From: Manis javanica
Taxonomy: Eukaryota > Chordata > Mammalia > Pholidota > Manidae
Direction of reading: 5' to 3'
Assembly (NCBI RefSeq): GCF_040802235.1
Contig: NC_133164.1
Location: forward strand, 112,858,302 to 112,922,301
Length of the DNA stretch: 64,000 nt
The notes beneath the pieces are model-generated. The model made no database searches, was not told where the DNA came from, and worked only from the letters and a program-made list of their open reading frames with translations. Positions 48,801 through 62,500 of the stretch are shown here, piece after piece; within the stretch, counting starts at the first letter, position 1, and the number at the start of each line of letters is the position of its first letter. A program made the position numbers and the translations under genes.

Positions 48801-51800
48801 CTCCAGAAGCTTCCAAAAGATCCATTAATAAATTTACTGGCTGACTTCTATCTGAAATTAGATTCCTATTGAGTTGGTGAGTAAAGTGAAGAAAATGAAG
48901 CTGATGTTCATGACGCTTAACAACTAAAAGCTGGGGATACACATAAGCCAGAGACGAGCAGGGTGAAATACACAATGGATCCCTCTCCTGGGAAAGCTAC
49001 AAAGCCCAAAGCCCCCTGAGAGTGCTCCTACTTATCTGCAGCAGGGTCCTGCATTTTCATGCTGCCTCCAGCACTCAGAGCCTCCCAAGTTCAGGCAGGT
49101 GAGGGACAGCGGAGTGGGTGTCAGCCTTGAGACCGGATCCCACAGGGAACATCGTGGCTAGGGCCCTTCTGGCTGCGGAGGGTCCGTCACAGCATTCAAG
49201 GTCACTCTGATTCAGGCACGGCTCTTCACTGGAGCTGGACACTGAGTATTTAGGGGACTTCTTGCACCTGTTCTGACTAGGGGTGGGGAAGGGGGTGGTA
49301 GAGCAACCTTTGTCCCCTTGAGGGTCTGTAAAATCAGCAATAGAAAAAGAAAATGGATTCACAGAGCTGTTGAGCTCTCTCGAGACCTAGATCCCTGAAG
49401 AGCTAGTTCAAGGAAATAAATGTCTTGCTTAAGTGGGAGAGCCCAGAAAAAAACTGGCAGGAAAATTGAGGACTTGCTATAAAACCCATCTTCAAAAAGC
49501 CATAATTATCACAATAGTGTCACCTAAGCATTATTTACAAACATCCTTCTTCACAATTCCTCCTCTGCAAGCAGCTCTTATCTAGATCAAGTGCTATTAC
49601 TCGGGAACAACATTTTAAATTAATTAAGTAGTAAAACAAGAAAAAACCAGCATCTTTCAATCAAAACTCTGGAGTGAATATAATTAAAATACAAGCAGGG
49701 GAACAAGCAGACAAGAGAGAGAATCTGACTTTTGACTTCTGTGCCTAACTCCTACTTACCAGCAGTATAATGCGTCAGTCTGCAAACGGTGTGTTGTGTA
49801 CCTTACTCAGTGTGGACTACCCCCAACACTGCAAGAGAAAGTGTAACGATTCTTCTATTTTGCAGATGAGAAAAATTCATGCAAAGTGGAGGAAATTAAA
49901 TGATTCACCCCAAGTCAAGTTGCAACAAAACCCACATCCCCAAATTCCTCATTCCAATGCTTCCTCCTGGACAGTCAACACTGTATCCACGTGATGTTAT
50001 TGTCATGGTGAAACTGAAATAACTTTTATATCAAAAGCTGTCATATATTTTGCTTGGGCCTTGCTTTTGAACACTGAGGGCCTCAGAACACTCTGGTTTA
50101 AATTCTGTCAAAATGGAGCAAATTTTCAACAGCCACATAATTGGAATTTTCTCTACAAGCAGAGACAGGCGAGAGAATGCACCTCACAGCCTGGTGTTAT
50201 TACTGCAGTTCTCCTCCTAACCTGCTATTACTCCTTTCAAATGACCAAGCCTTCTGGGTCATGGCCATGCCCCAGTCGTAGAGGGGCACAATGGAGAAAA
50301 CAATTCCACACTGCGCTTCCATGTCTTCCAGGCCCTGGCCAGCCATCAAAACTAGGACTGTGAGCCTTTGTTCATGCTATTTTTACACGGTACCATATCA
50401 CCAAATACCTCTCAGCCTCAGCCCCATTAATCAATAGTCATTTAAAGTAAATTTGTCATGGAAGCATATAAACATCTACATTCAATAGTGTTTTCCAAAA
50501 TAATGTATTTGCCCTGTGATTATAAAACATCAGATAACTCTGACAATAGCAGCTGACCAGAACAGCTCTGACCTGCACTGAGTTGGTGGGTATAAGTTTA
50601 GCTTTACTTGGGGATCTTCTCTGCAATCAAATTTACTGAAATAAATGAAGCAGGACTAAAACCCTGAGAGGGGCTGGGGAGGTGACTGCTGTGTCCCAGC
50701 CTGGAGTTGGGTGGCCCCAACCTTCCCTCACAACTGGAATCCCTTCCATGTACCCCGTTTCTGGGTCCAGCCCGAACCTGAGTGGAAACAGCTAGGCAGT
50801 TTGGGCACACCCCCTGGGACCCCACCCGAGCCCCCCGACTGCTAGCTCTGCTGCGACTTCCTGCTGAGCTCCTCTGCCTACACTGAAGTCCTTCCTTGAT
50901 TCCCTGGCCCTCTAGGCCAAACGCTGACTGGACTCGTGGCTGCCCGTCCCTCCCGCAGGCCAAAGTGCACCCCCCTACAGCCCTGTCCCCTAGGACCAGG
51001 AGCCTGTCCCTGCGATACTGCTGCCTCTGGAAACATCCCCAATCCCTCCCTCACCCCAAGGGATGCCCCACGGCCCCAGCTCTCCTGGGGCTCCTCCATT
51101 TTATCTGGAAGGGGGCTTCTACACAGGGCTCCCACCAGGCAAGTCTAGAGCCCTCCTGGGCCTGGCGGGGCCCCGAGAACAAGACCAGCAGCTCCTCACC
51201 CAACCCTCTGCCTTTCAGACGTTCTCCTTACTCAAATACCTCTGTCCAAGCCTAAAATCTCTTTGTGGGGGCAGAGCCACTGAGTGGCTGTCCTCATTAT
51301 CACCCCTCACTACTTACTTGAGGTCTGCCAGTGGCTTGCATACAACGACCTATTAATTGCCTTGCAGACATCATGATGCAGCAAATTTCACTATTTCCAC
51401 ACAAAGAGAAGCCTGGGATCCCATTTTAATAAGAAATGTGCTTAAGTTCAGTCAGCAAGACTGGGGCAAAACCAGGACTACACTCAGGGTCTCATGGCCT
51501 CGTTACTGTGAGAGCCCTCTTTGAGGAAACTCCACGTTACTTACGCCCAGGATTATGTCAATTACCGACGCAGGAGAGCAGAGGAGGCACCTTCTAATCC
51601 ACACGGGGAATCTGACGTCCCTTGACCATGACCCCATATTATGGACAAGCGCTGGGGCCCCTCGACATTTCAGTGACCTGCACGCACCACTGGGGGGCCG
51701 CTGCACTCTTGCCCCACCTCACAGAATGGGACAGAGTATGCATTTACTCAAATTCCCACCTCAGTACTTCGGATGAAAACAATTGTTTTGAATAAAACTG

Positions 51801-52164
51801 GAAGGACTTTTGTACGTCCCACTGGTTCCATCTAGGCTTCTTGGTTTCTGGCTCTGTTGACTTAAGTGAAATCAGCCACAGAGCATGAGAGGGCTGTTTG
51901 GTGCTACTTAAGCTTCAAGCTGCTGCTGAAGTACTGCGTTAACTCTCACCGACCAGGCTCCCAAGGGCCCCACGACACAGCCATCAGAGACACAACGTCA
52001 CGACCGCCAGTTCTGGAAAGAAGGGGGGCTGCATCCCTGTCCAGGGGGGCCTACGCTGCCCTCTGAAAATGGGCTTGAACTCACAGCGTGAATGAGTACC
52101 GAAGGTCCTGTGTGTGTGCAGGAGGAGTGGGGGGCCGTGGGGGCAATCACGTCTCCAGAAAGGT
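48801..52164. other. Intronic; GC-rich patch, MIR-like fragment, no gene
   Basis: Contains a MIR3-like fragment at about 49800-49990 and a C-rich, GC-rich patch at about 50660-51260 that gives long accidental open frames on both strands. No splice-site-bounded exon or protein signature was found there, and it is not CpG-dense enough for a promoter island by eye. Confidence 0.45.
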
Positions 52165-52517
52165 ATGTGCATGTCCCAACCACCAGTGCCTTCCAGTGTG
52201 GCCCTATTGGGAAGGAGGGTTTTGCACATGTAATTAGTTAAGATGAAGTCATACTGGATCAGGAGGGTCCTTAATCCAAAAGGCTGGTGTCCTTGAAAAG
52301 AGAAGAGACGCGTGAGGGGAGGCCATGTGACAGGCAGAGGTGACAGGGACCCTCCTGGGAGCCAGGGAACCGAGCGACAGCAGAAACTGAGGAGGCAAGG
52401 AAGGACTCTCCCCTCCAGGCTTCTTGAACTCAGACTTCGAGCCTCCATGAGAGGATAAAAGCCTGTTGTTTTAAGCCATCCCATTTGTGGTACTTTGTTA
52501 CCTAGGAAATTAATACA
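52165..52517 (+). mobile_element. MLT1-type MaLR solo LTR
   Basis: GTAATTAGTTAAGATGAAGTC, AGGAGGGTCCTTAATCC, GGTGTCCTTGAAAAGAGAAG, AGGCCATGTGACAGGCAG, and TTGTTTTAAGCCATCCCATTTGTGG with a GGAAATTAATACAAG end match this LTR group. Confidence 0.8.
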
Positions 52518-52839
52518 AGGGGAAAACAAGCAACCAAGGGATCCCAGAAACCTCTTAACTAGAAGCAGCACTAAATAGGAAAGAGAAAAATACATGGTTG
52601 TGCTCAGAACATCTTTCACTGCACAGCCACCTACCTGGTTAACTGGTTAACTGGAGGCAAGGTCCTGAATCCCCCACCAGAACCTTCCATCCCCAAAGGA
52701 GCCAGACCATTTAACTCAGGCAGTAAGCAGAGGAAGGAAGGGGGCAGGGCAGGACCTGTAGGAATTGAAGCTTTTTTCTCCCTGTTTTTATACAAACTCC
52801 CGCTTCCTCCATCCTGACTTAGTTCCTCCTCCACACATG

Positions 52840-52960
52840 CTAATAGAAAGGTGGGCATTTCAGATCCATGATCTCATTTACTCTTTACGACCACTTGTGT
52901 GGCAGGGAAAGGCAACAGTTATTATCATCCGCATTTTACACAGGAGGAAACTAAGGACTT
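52840..52960 (+). repeat. MIR/MIR3 fragment
   Basis: CATGATCTCATTTACTCTTTACG and CATTTTACACAGGAGGAAAC phrases. Confidence 0.6.
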
Positions 52961-55900
52961 CCCACAGAGAGAGGACCATCATGGAAAGAACTTCAGTTGA
53001 CAAAGCAAGAGGCTTTCAAGGAGGTGGAATGGGGGCGGGGATAAAAAACACCCCTAAATTTTGTCTTAAAAAAAAAAAAGTCAAACAAAAGTTCTAGAAA
53101 CTTTCCACGTCCAAAACAAATCAGATGTGTTGGTCTCGAAAAGTAGTCCCTTTACCTTCTTCATTCATTCAGATAGCATGGCTGGCTGCAGACACAATCT
53201 ACCAACTCTAATCAGCTTTCCGCATTCAAGCATCTTTGAAGAAAAAAACTGACCACATGTTCCAGGCTTGGAAGCAAGGCCCCAGGCCTTTGTGTTCTAT
53301 CTCCTTCTGTGCTTTCAAATCTTGCAGCACTCCTGCGCAACCTGTACGTTCCTTCCCCAGCTGTCACCCTGCATGAGGGCCTGTCCTGAAGCTGGACGTT
53401 GGAGAGAAGCTGAGGCACCCACAGACCCATGTGCAACAGCCTCTGATGACAGAATGAAGCCATTCTCAGACACCATTTGACAGAAGGAAAGAAGGCAGGG
53501 ACAGAGTGCGACGGGCAGGTGTCCTAGGAACGGGCACGGTGAAAGGGTTAAGCTGAAAAGTACTGGAGATAAGAAACTTGGGTGGAGAGCTTTGACTCTA
53601 ATCAGTGGCCTTTTCCATATATTGTAATCTCTCCCCTGTGGAAACACCCAGTCACTGGTCACTGAGAAAACTTGACTTCTTTCATGCCCCCAAACCTGCA
53701 GCCAAGGTGTCGGGCACACACCCTTCTGTACTTACCACTAACCACCCTGGGAGTTATATCCGTGAAATGCCGTTCCACATTTGTCAGCTTGAAAATATTA
53801 GCCACCACTGAAACAAATTTAAGGTTTCTTTTTCAGTTTTAAACATCTAACATTTCACAATGAATTAGTAGTTCTCTGGGTTTCATAATGTTTAATTCAT
53901 TAATGATAACTACAGCTTGAAAATTTGAAAGGAAATTGCTTCCAGGACAAAATTAAATGTGAAACTCTAAGCAGTGATTCATGGCTGTTCCTCTCTAAAT
54001 TACTAATCCATGTGACAAACCTGGTTGGCAGCACGAAAAAGCAGTACTATTTTCCCCCACTGTCTTTATATACTTTGCTGAATTGTTTTGCAAACAGCCT
54101 AAACCCAAGTCCCAGATAATCCCCTGCTAGCAGCTTCCACTCTGTTGAGGAATTTAGTGGAGTCTCTGTTGCCTCAGAGAGGGTCATATGAGCTAATACT
54201 CTGTACCTCAGAAAAGAGTTTTCTCTACATTCGAGTTTCGACATATAGTCCAATGGATTTTCAAGGAACCTCAATTTAAATGGAAGGAAAATGCCCTAGT
54301 ATCTGTTCACACCTCCCCAAAGAAACCTGCATAAAACTCTAAAAATGGCAATTTTCTTTGAGTTGGCAAGGCAGGCTAGCCAGCTGAGATTCAATTACAT
54401 ATCTCCCTGTTAGAACAACTGGGCGCTAGAGTAACCACGTTGTCCAAAAAACAAAATACGCTTCTGAAGTTTCATCAAGCCCAGGTTTTTCTGTCTTCTA
54501 AAAATTTCTCTGAGGTCTCTTCGCACACCTACTGCCTGGGCTCACACCCCAGGCTAGGGTGGAGCAGCAGACAGGGGTATATTCCTGATCTCTGGAGCAG
54601 CACAGAGGACCAGGGTCCCAGGGACACACACCACGGGAACTGCTGCCCAGACCACCCGAAGGTCCTGCCAACTGGGTCCCCCATCTCCTACCTTCCCCTC
54701 CCCGACCATCCTCTGGGCTGCTCCTAAATGTAACTCAGATCCCCACCAGGCCTCGGGAGTGCTACTCCATGCCAGGGCTTCACAGGGTGACTCCCTGATC
54801 CTTGGGACAATGCAGAGAAGGCACCTTACTGTCCCCGTATTGCAAAGTGAGGGAGCGCAGCCAACGCATTCAGAACCCCTGCCAGGGTTATTTACAGAGC
54901 AGGTGATGGGCAGACCAGGATTCACCCTCACACTTTCTGCCCCGTTTCCCACGCCTAGTACCATCTGCTCACGCCACACCACAGCTCTGGATATTCGACT
55001 AACTCCTTATTATCAACAGAGGGGAGCCCACACACCCAGCAGGGTCTACGGGGCCTCTGGTGATTGACATGTTCAGCCTCATCTGACCTTCCGCCTTTTC
55101 TCCTTCTGCCCCCAACTCTGGCTTTTCCAAACTACACACCTGCCCCTCCCTCTGCCTCTGCTCCAGGCAGGGTTTCTGGAACCTTCGGATGAGTCTTCTC
55201 CCTCCCCTGTGCTCCTTCAGCGCCTCGCTTGCCCCAGAAGTCGACCATTCACTACTTTCTATTGATAATGGGGGCACACACACGTCTCCCCCTCCAGTCT
55301 GTGCCCTTCTCCAAGGCCACAGCTTGGGCTTTTCCTTGACCTGCCCCCATGTCCCACAGCCTGGTAAGGCCAAGGTAAGATGGTCCTTAACCTTTGGAAC
55401 TAAGGCATGTGCTGTGGCCAATCACACGGACACACACTGAAAAAGCAAAAACAAAATCAAACAACCGACTCTGACGCTTGGCCCAAACTGACTACTCAGG
55501 TTCCTTTAAGAGTGGAATAAGGAGATGGGGAGGGTTTATGTGCACTGTTTAAAGCTCTGCCAGTCCGGAAACATTTTCCCCACCAAACGATCAAATGTGG
55601 CATCCAGGTGAAGGGAGAACACTTAGATATCCGGTCACTAGCTGACGGCCTTATGAAGCAAGCCTGGTTCAGATTTAAAATCGGGCTGGACTGCCCCTGC
55701 ACCCGTGTTACCACTCAGCACCCATTCCTGACTGTGAACTTGGTGTCAAATAAACCCGATACCATCAGCAATGCAGCATGAAAGGCAAAGATCACTACTG
55801 CAATCCACGGTGATCATTTAAAAGGCAAATAATGCTCCTAAATCCCAATAAATGGTTTCAAAAGTGCACGCGAGTTCTCTGAGGAACCCGAGGTACTATA

Positions 55901-58189
55901 AAAATACACAAACATACATAAAAATACTACTGTTAAGTAAATTTAACCTTAAACTAGTATGCTAGCTACAACAAATGATACATTAAAATCAATTTTGCTC
56001 ACCTTCTGAGAACGTAATGGGGGAAGGGGGAATTTGGATGCCCTGGTGCCTCTTTCACAAAACCTACCAAGGACGTTCCTGCTAAGGAGTGGGACTGGGC
56101 TTTCCCTGTCTCCCCCAGTCACTGTCCTCGTGGCCAGCACTGGCACTCAGAACAAGCTGTTGACTGGAGGTTGGCCTTAAGTATTGCTGTAAGCTTGTAA
56201 CACATATCTGTGTTATGTTCAAGGGTGTTTCTCTCAGGAAAAAGCATTTAGAAAATATTTTCCAATATTTCTCTTTTCCAACCAGTTTATTCACTATCTC
56301 AAGAGCAGCCACACCTGCTCAGTATCAGCTCACACACCACAGGACAGAGATGAGTACAGCCTGGCCACTGTTAGCCGGGCCTGCAGGGCACTTATCACAC
56401 TGGGAATGCAGGAAAGCCACTTCAGGTCAGAATGGTGAGGCTAAGCAGGGCTTTAGGCACAACCTCAAAGTCGCCCACTAAATGAATGAAAAGTGTAAGT
56501 CTGTATTTTGCCTCGCAGTTATGCAGAAAAACGCAAAGCAGCAAAAGTGTGTAGGGAAGTCGGGCAAGCATTACGAAGGCAACTGCATGAAAAGGTTGGC
56601 AACCGTCAGAATTCTTCACAAAGGACTTCAGAGCAGACTGCTAAAGAATAGCCTATACTTGAGGTTCTTAGGGTTCCCACTTCAGTGACTACACAGAAGA
56701 ACTGAAAAATAGCATTTTTAAGAACACAGGTCTTTCATAAGCATCTGAGGTTCTTAGAAAAGATTTTTCGAACATTTCAAACATCTTGCAGGTAATCTTG
56801 TTTGTTTTATGAGTATCCTATGTTCTCCATTTCTTTGTCAGTAGGACTAACCTCTCTTTACCAATTCAACCACTACAAAACTTTATTAGTGAAGTCCAGC
56901 AAAATAGGAAATGCCCATTATATGATGATAGAAAGATGAAATGAGGGAGTTTATAAGCAGGTGTACTTTAGAAACCCTGACAGTAAAGTATAATTAGGAT
57001 TGCACTTGGATGTTCTGATACACTTACACGTTGAGCCTGTTCATTTTGAATTCAATCAATGATGGGCAAGCCTACCAACTCAAGGTAGGCATCCCCACAT
57101 ACTTGCCATATCGTGTCTTTGCATTTCTCCCAAATTTCACCCTTTCTTGGAAAAAAATCATTTGAAAATACTGTTTTACTGGACCCACATTTAACACTAA
57201 TCCTGTTTTTAGGATTACAGAAGCTGGAGGGCAGGTGGAGTATAGAAAGCACAGCAGGAAACCTTTGGGGCCAAATTCCTCTGCAGCCCGGTGGGCGTGG
57301 CCTATGCATGACGCCAAAGATAGGCTTTACTGATCACAGGGTCTGAGGGCGGGATTTGTTGTTGTAAACATACACAAACAGGACATTGAAAAAAGTCTTC
57401 ACGTCATAAGTTTTGTCTCCTTGTGTCTCCCACGTGGCTTTTTCTACCAAGTGTGAGACAGCTCCGGTTTTCATCTACCCAACGAAGACAAGGTGGAGGA
57501 GACCACGCCTTCCACCCAGGTTCCCACCCTCTGTCCCTGCCCCTTGGCCCCGGGCAGAGGGCTCACCCCTCTTTCAGAAAAGACTTCAAACCCCTGCCAC
57601 CTCCATCGCTCCCAGTCCAGGCCAGTGTCTGCGTCTGGCCAAGTTCGACCCCAATCCCACCTCTTTAGACTGTGCTCAGGACACCACTGTTCTCTCTCTC
57701 ATTTTTTTAAGGATGTGGAAAAAAGAAGAGCTCTTTGAAGGTTAACCAAGGAAGAGAAAAGGATCAAAGTCCTATTGTCCTACCAGCGTGTTTGGTACTT
57801 CACTTCTTCAGATACAAGAAACAGAAAAGCGGGGCCACCTCCACCTAAGACAAAACGGTCCCGTTTCAAGTGAGCGCCCCTCCACGTGTGCCTCCTGCCC
57901 TGTTTTTGATGCTCACCTTACCCTCCCACCCCCAGGTCTTGGCGGAGTCATCTGCCTAGACACTGTTACGAGTTGTGGCCTTCTTTTTCACAGTCTCACC
58001 ATCAGACCCCCACCCCCAACTTCCCAGAGGGGTTGGCAGGTACCTGATTCAGATGATTAGTTACTACACCCTTAGGGGGCGAATGCCTGACCCTTCACAG
58101 GGGCATTCACTTTTTGGCAAAGGCCTTGCAGACATAAATTCCAAAAGTTAAAGAGAAAGGGACTAATTAATATTGGATTGTCTACATAC
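52961..58189. other. Intronic, mostly single-copy
   Basis: A MIR3-like fragment lies at about 54740-54900 (ACTGTCCCCGTATTGCAAAG). Many short open frames occur on both strands with no protein features. No RNA gene or exon recognised. Confidence 0.4.
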
Positions 58190-58360
58190 CACTTTCAGAC
58201 CTCAGACACATCATTTAATTTTGCTGGGCCTGTCTCCAGTTCCTACCTCAGACTGTTGTTCTGAGAATTAAATGAGCTAACGGATACATAATACTTAAAA
58301 CAGCACCTAGCATCTTGCAAGGGGTCTATGCACATCAGTTATCACTATTAACCTTCACCA
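58190..58360 (+). repeat. MIR SINE remnant
   Basis: CACATCATTTAATTTTGCTGG, GTTCTGAGAATTAAATGAGC and AAAACAGCACCTAGCATC are in MIR order. An adjoining MIR3-like piece (ACCTTCTGAGATAGGTACTGC) follows to about 58440. Confidence 0.75.
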
Positions 58361-59149
58361 TGACCTTCTGAGATAGGTACTGCTGGTCTCATCTTCCATG
58401 AGGACAGAGTAAGCTGCTAGGAATCACAAGGCTGATAAATCAACTTAGAGTTTAGCTTAGTTGACTCCAGAAATGGGTCCTGGAATACGGAGGCCAAACT
58501 TCCCACACCAGAAATGGAGACTCCATAGAATAAAGATGACTGATACTTCTTTATTTCTTAAAAAATTTATGACCAGAGACAAAAATATTGCAATGACCTT
58601 GGATAAAGTCTGGTTTAAAACTGAATTAACGCTGGGCAGTCTAATTCTTAATCTCCAAAATATTCCTGAAAACTCACCATTTCCCATTATATATTACAAA
58701 TCCATGATTAGGCCTTCCTCCTTTCTGGATAGTTCTACAATTGAAAAGCATTCACTATGATATTAAAGCAGACCTCCCTCAAAATAAACTCATTATTCTA
58801 TACTTCCACAGTTTTTGTCATGGCTATAATTACTACCATCACGATTTCAGCAGCTATTTGTTGCACTAAATTTCCAGATGAATTTCTGGTGTAGAAGCAA
58901 AATAGTCACAATAAGATAATTCATTACAACTTATTATGACTAGAGCACAGAGTGACTGAAATTAAAACTCTGCAATTTTTAGTATTTCATTTTAAATATC
59001 ATGTTTCTTTGTAGCCAGCAAATGATGTCTAGAAAGATGCTTACTGTTAGTGTATTTTGTTTCTAATAACAGCATCTTCCTTTTATTGGTACTGTTTAAG
59101 AACTACTCCTGCAAAGTTTTGAAAGACCCCTGTATTGTAATTGGCTCAC

Positions 59150-59370
59150 ACACAAATGCCACCACTGCTCAAATGTGGGGTTTCCATCCCAGGTTTTGTA
59201 GCACAACTTGAGCAAGCTCCTAAACCTCTCCTGTGCCTCAGTTTTCCTGTCCAAATAAATGGGGATAAAAGCAGAACCTACTCCTAAATTACCGTGAGTG
59301 CTAAATTGGGTAATTTATCTAGAGCTTCATAAAATGCTTAGGATTTAGCCACTGCCAAGTACACATTAGC
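59150..59370 (+). repeat. MIR SINE
   Basis: CTCCTGTGCCTCAGTTTTCC, CCAAATAAATGGGGATAAAAG, and a tail with GAGCTTCATAAAATGCTTAGG. Near full-length. Confidence 0.85.
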
Positions 59371-60999
59371 AATGATTTCTTCAGCTTATATACTCAATGC
59401 TATTCAATGTTTAAAATTTTACTCAAAATTTTGCAATCTCCATCCTTAATAACAAGTAGGCCTCATGTCTTACAGTGGCAAGATTACTGCCATCATTTGC
59501 TTCCTTTTCTGCCTACATACTAAACCTTGATTATCCAAAAGTCATTAGAACATCAGTCTTCCTAACAGTCTCTAAAGGAATAAGAGTTCTTTCTCCAAAA
59601 CCCAAAGAAAGTGGACTTGTTTTCTGAGGAAATGGAACAGGCCAGAGTACAGGACAACAGATTCTAACTAATCAGTTCTAATTACTAGGAGTTTTTTTTG
59701 AGGCTGATAGAGATGTGTTAGTAAACAAACCTCAATAAAGGACAATTAAAGCCTCTCTGCTCCCCAGAGTATTTTTACTAATCTAGCTTAACACCTGTGG
59801 TTGTGTTCTGTTTATTCATGACCATCCCTCATACCACAGTAAGTGAATGGTCTGATTAATTTTAGAAATATAAAAGTTAATTCCAGGCTTCTACTCATGT
59901 TTTATCCATTTGGGCTCTCAGTATATTTTGGTTCCTGAAAACCTATGCCTTACAAAAAACCAAGGCAAAACTACAGATGAGGTGCCCCAATGTGACTTTC
60001 ACAGCGCATTAACTTCACTCACAAGAACTGATCAAGATAGTCAATATGTTTTTAAATGGTAGACAAGTAGAAACTAAGCCAATGGTGACAACAAGCACAT
60101 TATCCTTCTGATTGCCCATACAAGGTTCAGCTGCCCAGATGCAGTGCCCCCACCCCAACCAAGAGAAAAGAAAACTTCCTAATGACATACAGCCCTTAAC
60201 CAACCAGTAGCATGAAGATACTATATCCAAAATAGTATGAGGGATATAAAAAAACATTAGACCACAGAAGTCTTCACAGAGATTGAGAATCAGACATAAG
60301 TCACAGTTTCCAACAACATTTACTGGTGAAAAAAAAGTAAGTGGGTTACCTGGGGTGCAAGGTACCCAGGGATGAATAAGGCAGGCCAGCCCTCAAAGAG
60401 CCCACAGCTATCCCCAAGTCAGTAGCTGGCCATCCCCAGGACCTACACAATAGGTCATTCTCAGCTGCAATCATCAGAAATCCAGAGATGGGATTTGAGC
60501 AGCGTGTTAGAGGAAAAGTTAGGATTTGACTAGGATGGAGGAAAAAAGGAAGAATAGGGATCCTAAAGGAACCCACAGAAGAAAGCAGGCCAGGGGCTAT
60601 CTAGGGGCTGGTGGGTAAGCCACTCAGATGAGCAGAGTGTGGTCCAACCAGATATCCAGTATTTTAGGGAGGGTCCCATATGGAACATATGTCTGTAAAA
60701 CATTTTAGCTACTTACTTTAAGGCTAGGAGAAATCACACAAAAAAATTGGGGAATAATATAAATTAAGCTACACTATGATGTGAAGTCACATATTTTAGT
60801 TTTCAATACAAGCAAATGTCCTCTGCTCCAGAGAACAATTTTTCTTTGTTCCTACCACCCTTTTCACAAATGTGTTTTCACAGCCAGCTCTCAGAGGCTC
60901 TCTCTCCCACGTGGGAACCTCAGACTCTTAATGACCATCCGGATGACGATGACCTTTGAAGATACAGCACTCACCTTCTGCTAAATGCCACTTCCAAAG
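59371..60999. other. Intronic, no recognised feature
   Basis: AT-rich single-copy-looking sequence; no gene seen. Confidence 0.4.
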
Positions 61000-61720
61000 T
61001 GAACTCTTGACTTCTCGTGTTCTTTGTAATTTTCTATTTGTTACCATTATTCACCCAGTATCTCAAACTGGAAACCCTGTTTACCTCCCACCTCTCATTC
61101 AATAGGTCTCCAAAATTCTACTGATTTTGTCTCTTGAAAGTCTCTGGCATTCACACATCCTTTCCATTCCTGTGGCCTTCTCCCTGGAGTTCAGGTCTTT
61201 TCAACATCTTCTCTGGACCCCAACTGGCCTCCCCACCTTTCTCCTTTCCTGCTCCAATCTACACTGACTGCTACCAGATTAAGCTTCCAAAGCTCATCTT
61301 CATACCCATGTCCTTCCAGCCCCCAAACCACCAATGGCTTCCTGCCAAATAAATCCCAAAGTCCCCTTCCCACCAATCATTCTAATCCTTTTCCTACTCG
61401 TCCAGCTCACATACTCCATGCCCCAGTCATAGAGCATGTCTTGTTGTACAGAAGACAAGTCCCACCTTCCCCTACCACCTTGTGGCTGCTGGAATGCCAC
61501 TCCACCTGCCCACATGTCCAGATTACTACCCACCTTCAAGACCATCATCAAAATCATCAAAGGCTCTTCTTCCATGAAGCCAGCCTAAATCCTCTGGCAG
61601 GAAGTAATCCTTCCCTCTTGGAATGCCAGCACCACTTCTAATATCACCTGGCATTTGAGCTCTTTGTGTACATTTGAGCTCTTACTCCTATAGGGCCAAC
61701 CTCCTAAAGGAGCAATGTCC
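61000..61720 (+). repeat. L2 LINE, long copy
   Basis: Follows L2 order: ATCTCAAACTGGAAACCC, TACCAGATTAAGCTTCC, AACCACCAATGGCTTCC, CTTCTTCCATGAAGCCAGCC and AATATCACCTGGCATTTGAGC. Confidence 0.6.
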
Positions 61721-61984
61721 ACACAGAAATAATGAAACCGATGTGCTAAGATAGTACTTTCTTACAAAGAAGCATTGTCCCAAGAGTTATGTTTGACATA
61801 AGAGTATCAGCTGATAGCTGAATTGGAAAATTAAGCTCAACCCAAGCAAAATTAAAGCAATAATATTAATAACTCTTTTTAATCAAGGTATACAGATGCT
61901 AATTGTTGTCATGAAAATAAAGGATATCTCAGAGAAAGTGAGTCTTCTCAACGGAATGAAAAACCTGAAGCAGCAGCATACAGA

Positions 61985-62235
61985 GCGGCATATAGCATCA
62001 GTTCTGGAGCCACTGCTGGTAGGGTTCTAATCCCAGCTCTGGCATTTCTCACTTTGTCACGTTGGGTGAGTCATTTAGCCTCTCTGTGCCTCAATTTTTT
62101 TGTGAATAGGCAAATGAAATGGAGACATTAACAGTACCTTCCCCTTCAGACTGTTGGGCGACTCATGAACATAGTGTATGTAAAAACACTTAGAGCAGGC
62201 ACATAACTAGTGCCTCTCTGTTAACTAGTCTTACT
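61985..62235 (+). repeat. MIR SINE, near full length
   Basis: GTTCTAATCCCAGCTCTGGC, TTGGGTGAGTCATTTAGCC, TCTCTGTGCCTCAATTTTTT and a tail AACACTTAGAGCAGGCAC are MIR in order. Confidence 0.85.
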
Positions 62236-62420
62236 CCCATTGCAAAAATGTTTTATATGGGGGGAAAAAAACACAAGAATCAGATATTTTATAGTTAAGA
62301 TGCCTAGCAGAATTCTTACTAGAAGAGAGGCTTTAAGATCTTAGTCATCAAGCTGGATTTGCTCTATTTCCTGACAGGGATTCTTTGACTGACTGACAGT
62401 TTGGGTGAAATTCACTGGGG

Positions 62421-62500
62421 GTGGCTCTTTGCACAATGGATTGAACACTGTGCGGAGCAGGCACCAAGACCACTGGATCAAACACAAAGCTTTCGGCCAC
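62421..62500 (+). other. tRNA-like 5' half (weak)
   Basis: GGCTCTTTGCACAATGGATTG resembles the acceptor stem, D-arm and box A of a tRNA-Arg. About 60 bp on, GGATCAAAC only loosely resembles box B. It cannot fold into a complete cloverleaf by eye, so at most it is a decayed tRNA-derived fragment. Confidence 0.2.

Noticed and set aside
50604..51356. Overlapping open frames in the GC-rich patch
   Set aside because: Proline/serine-rich frames on both strands at once are what GC-rich DNA gives by chance; no domain or splice sites seen.
51984..52619. 211-codon minus-strand open frame
   Set aside because: Most of it lies over the MLT1-type LTR at 52165-52517 read backwards; no family similarity recognised.
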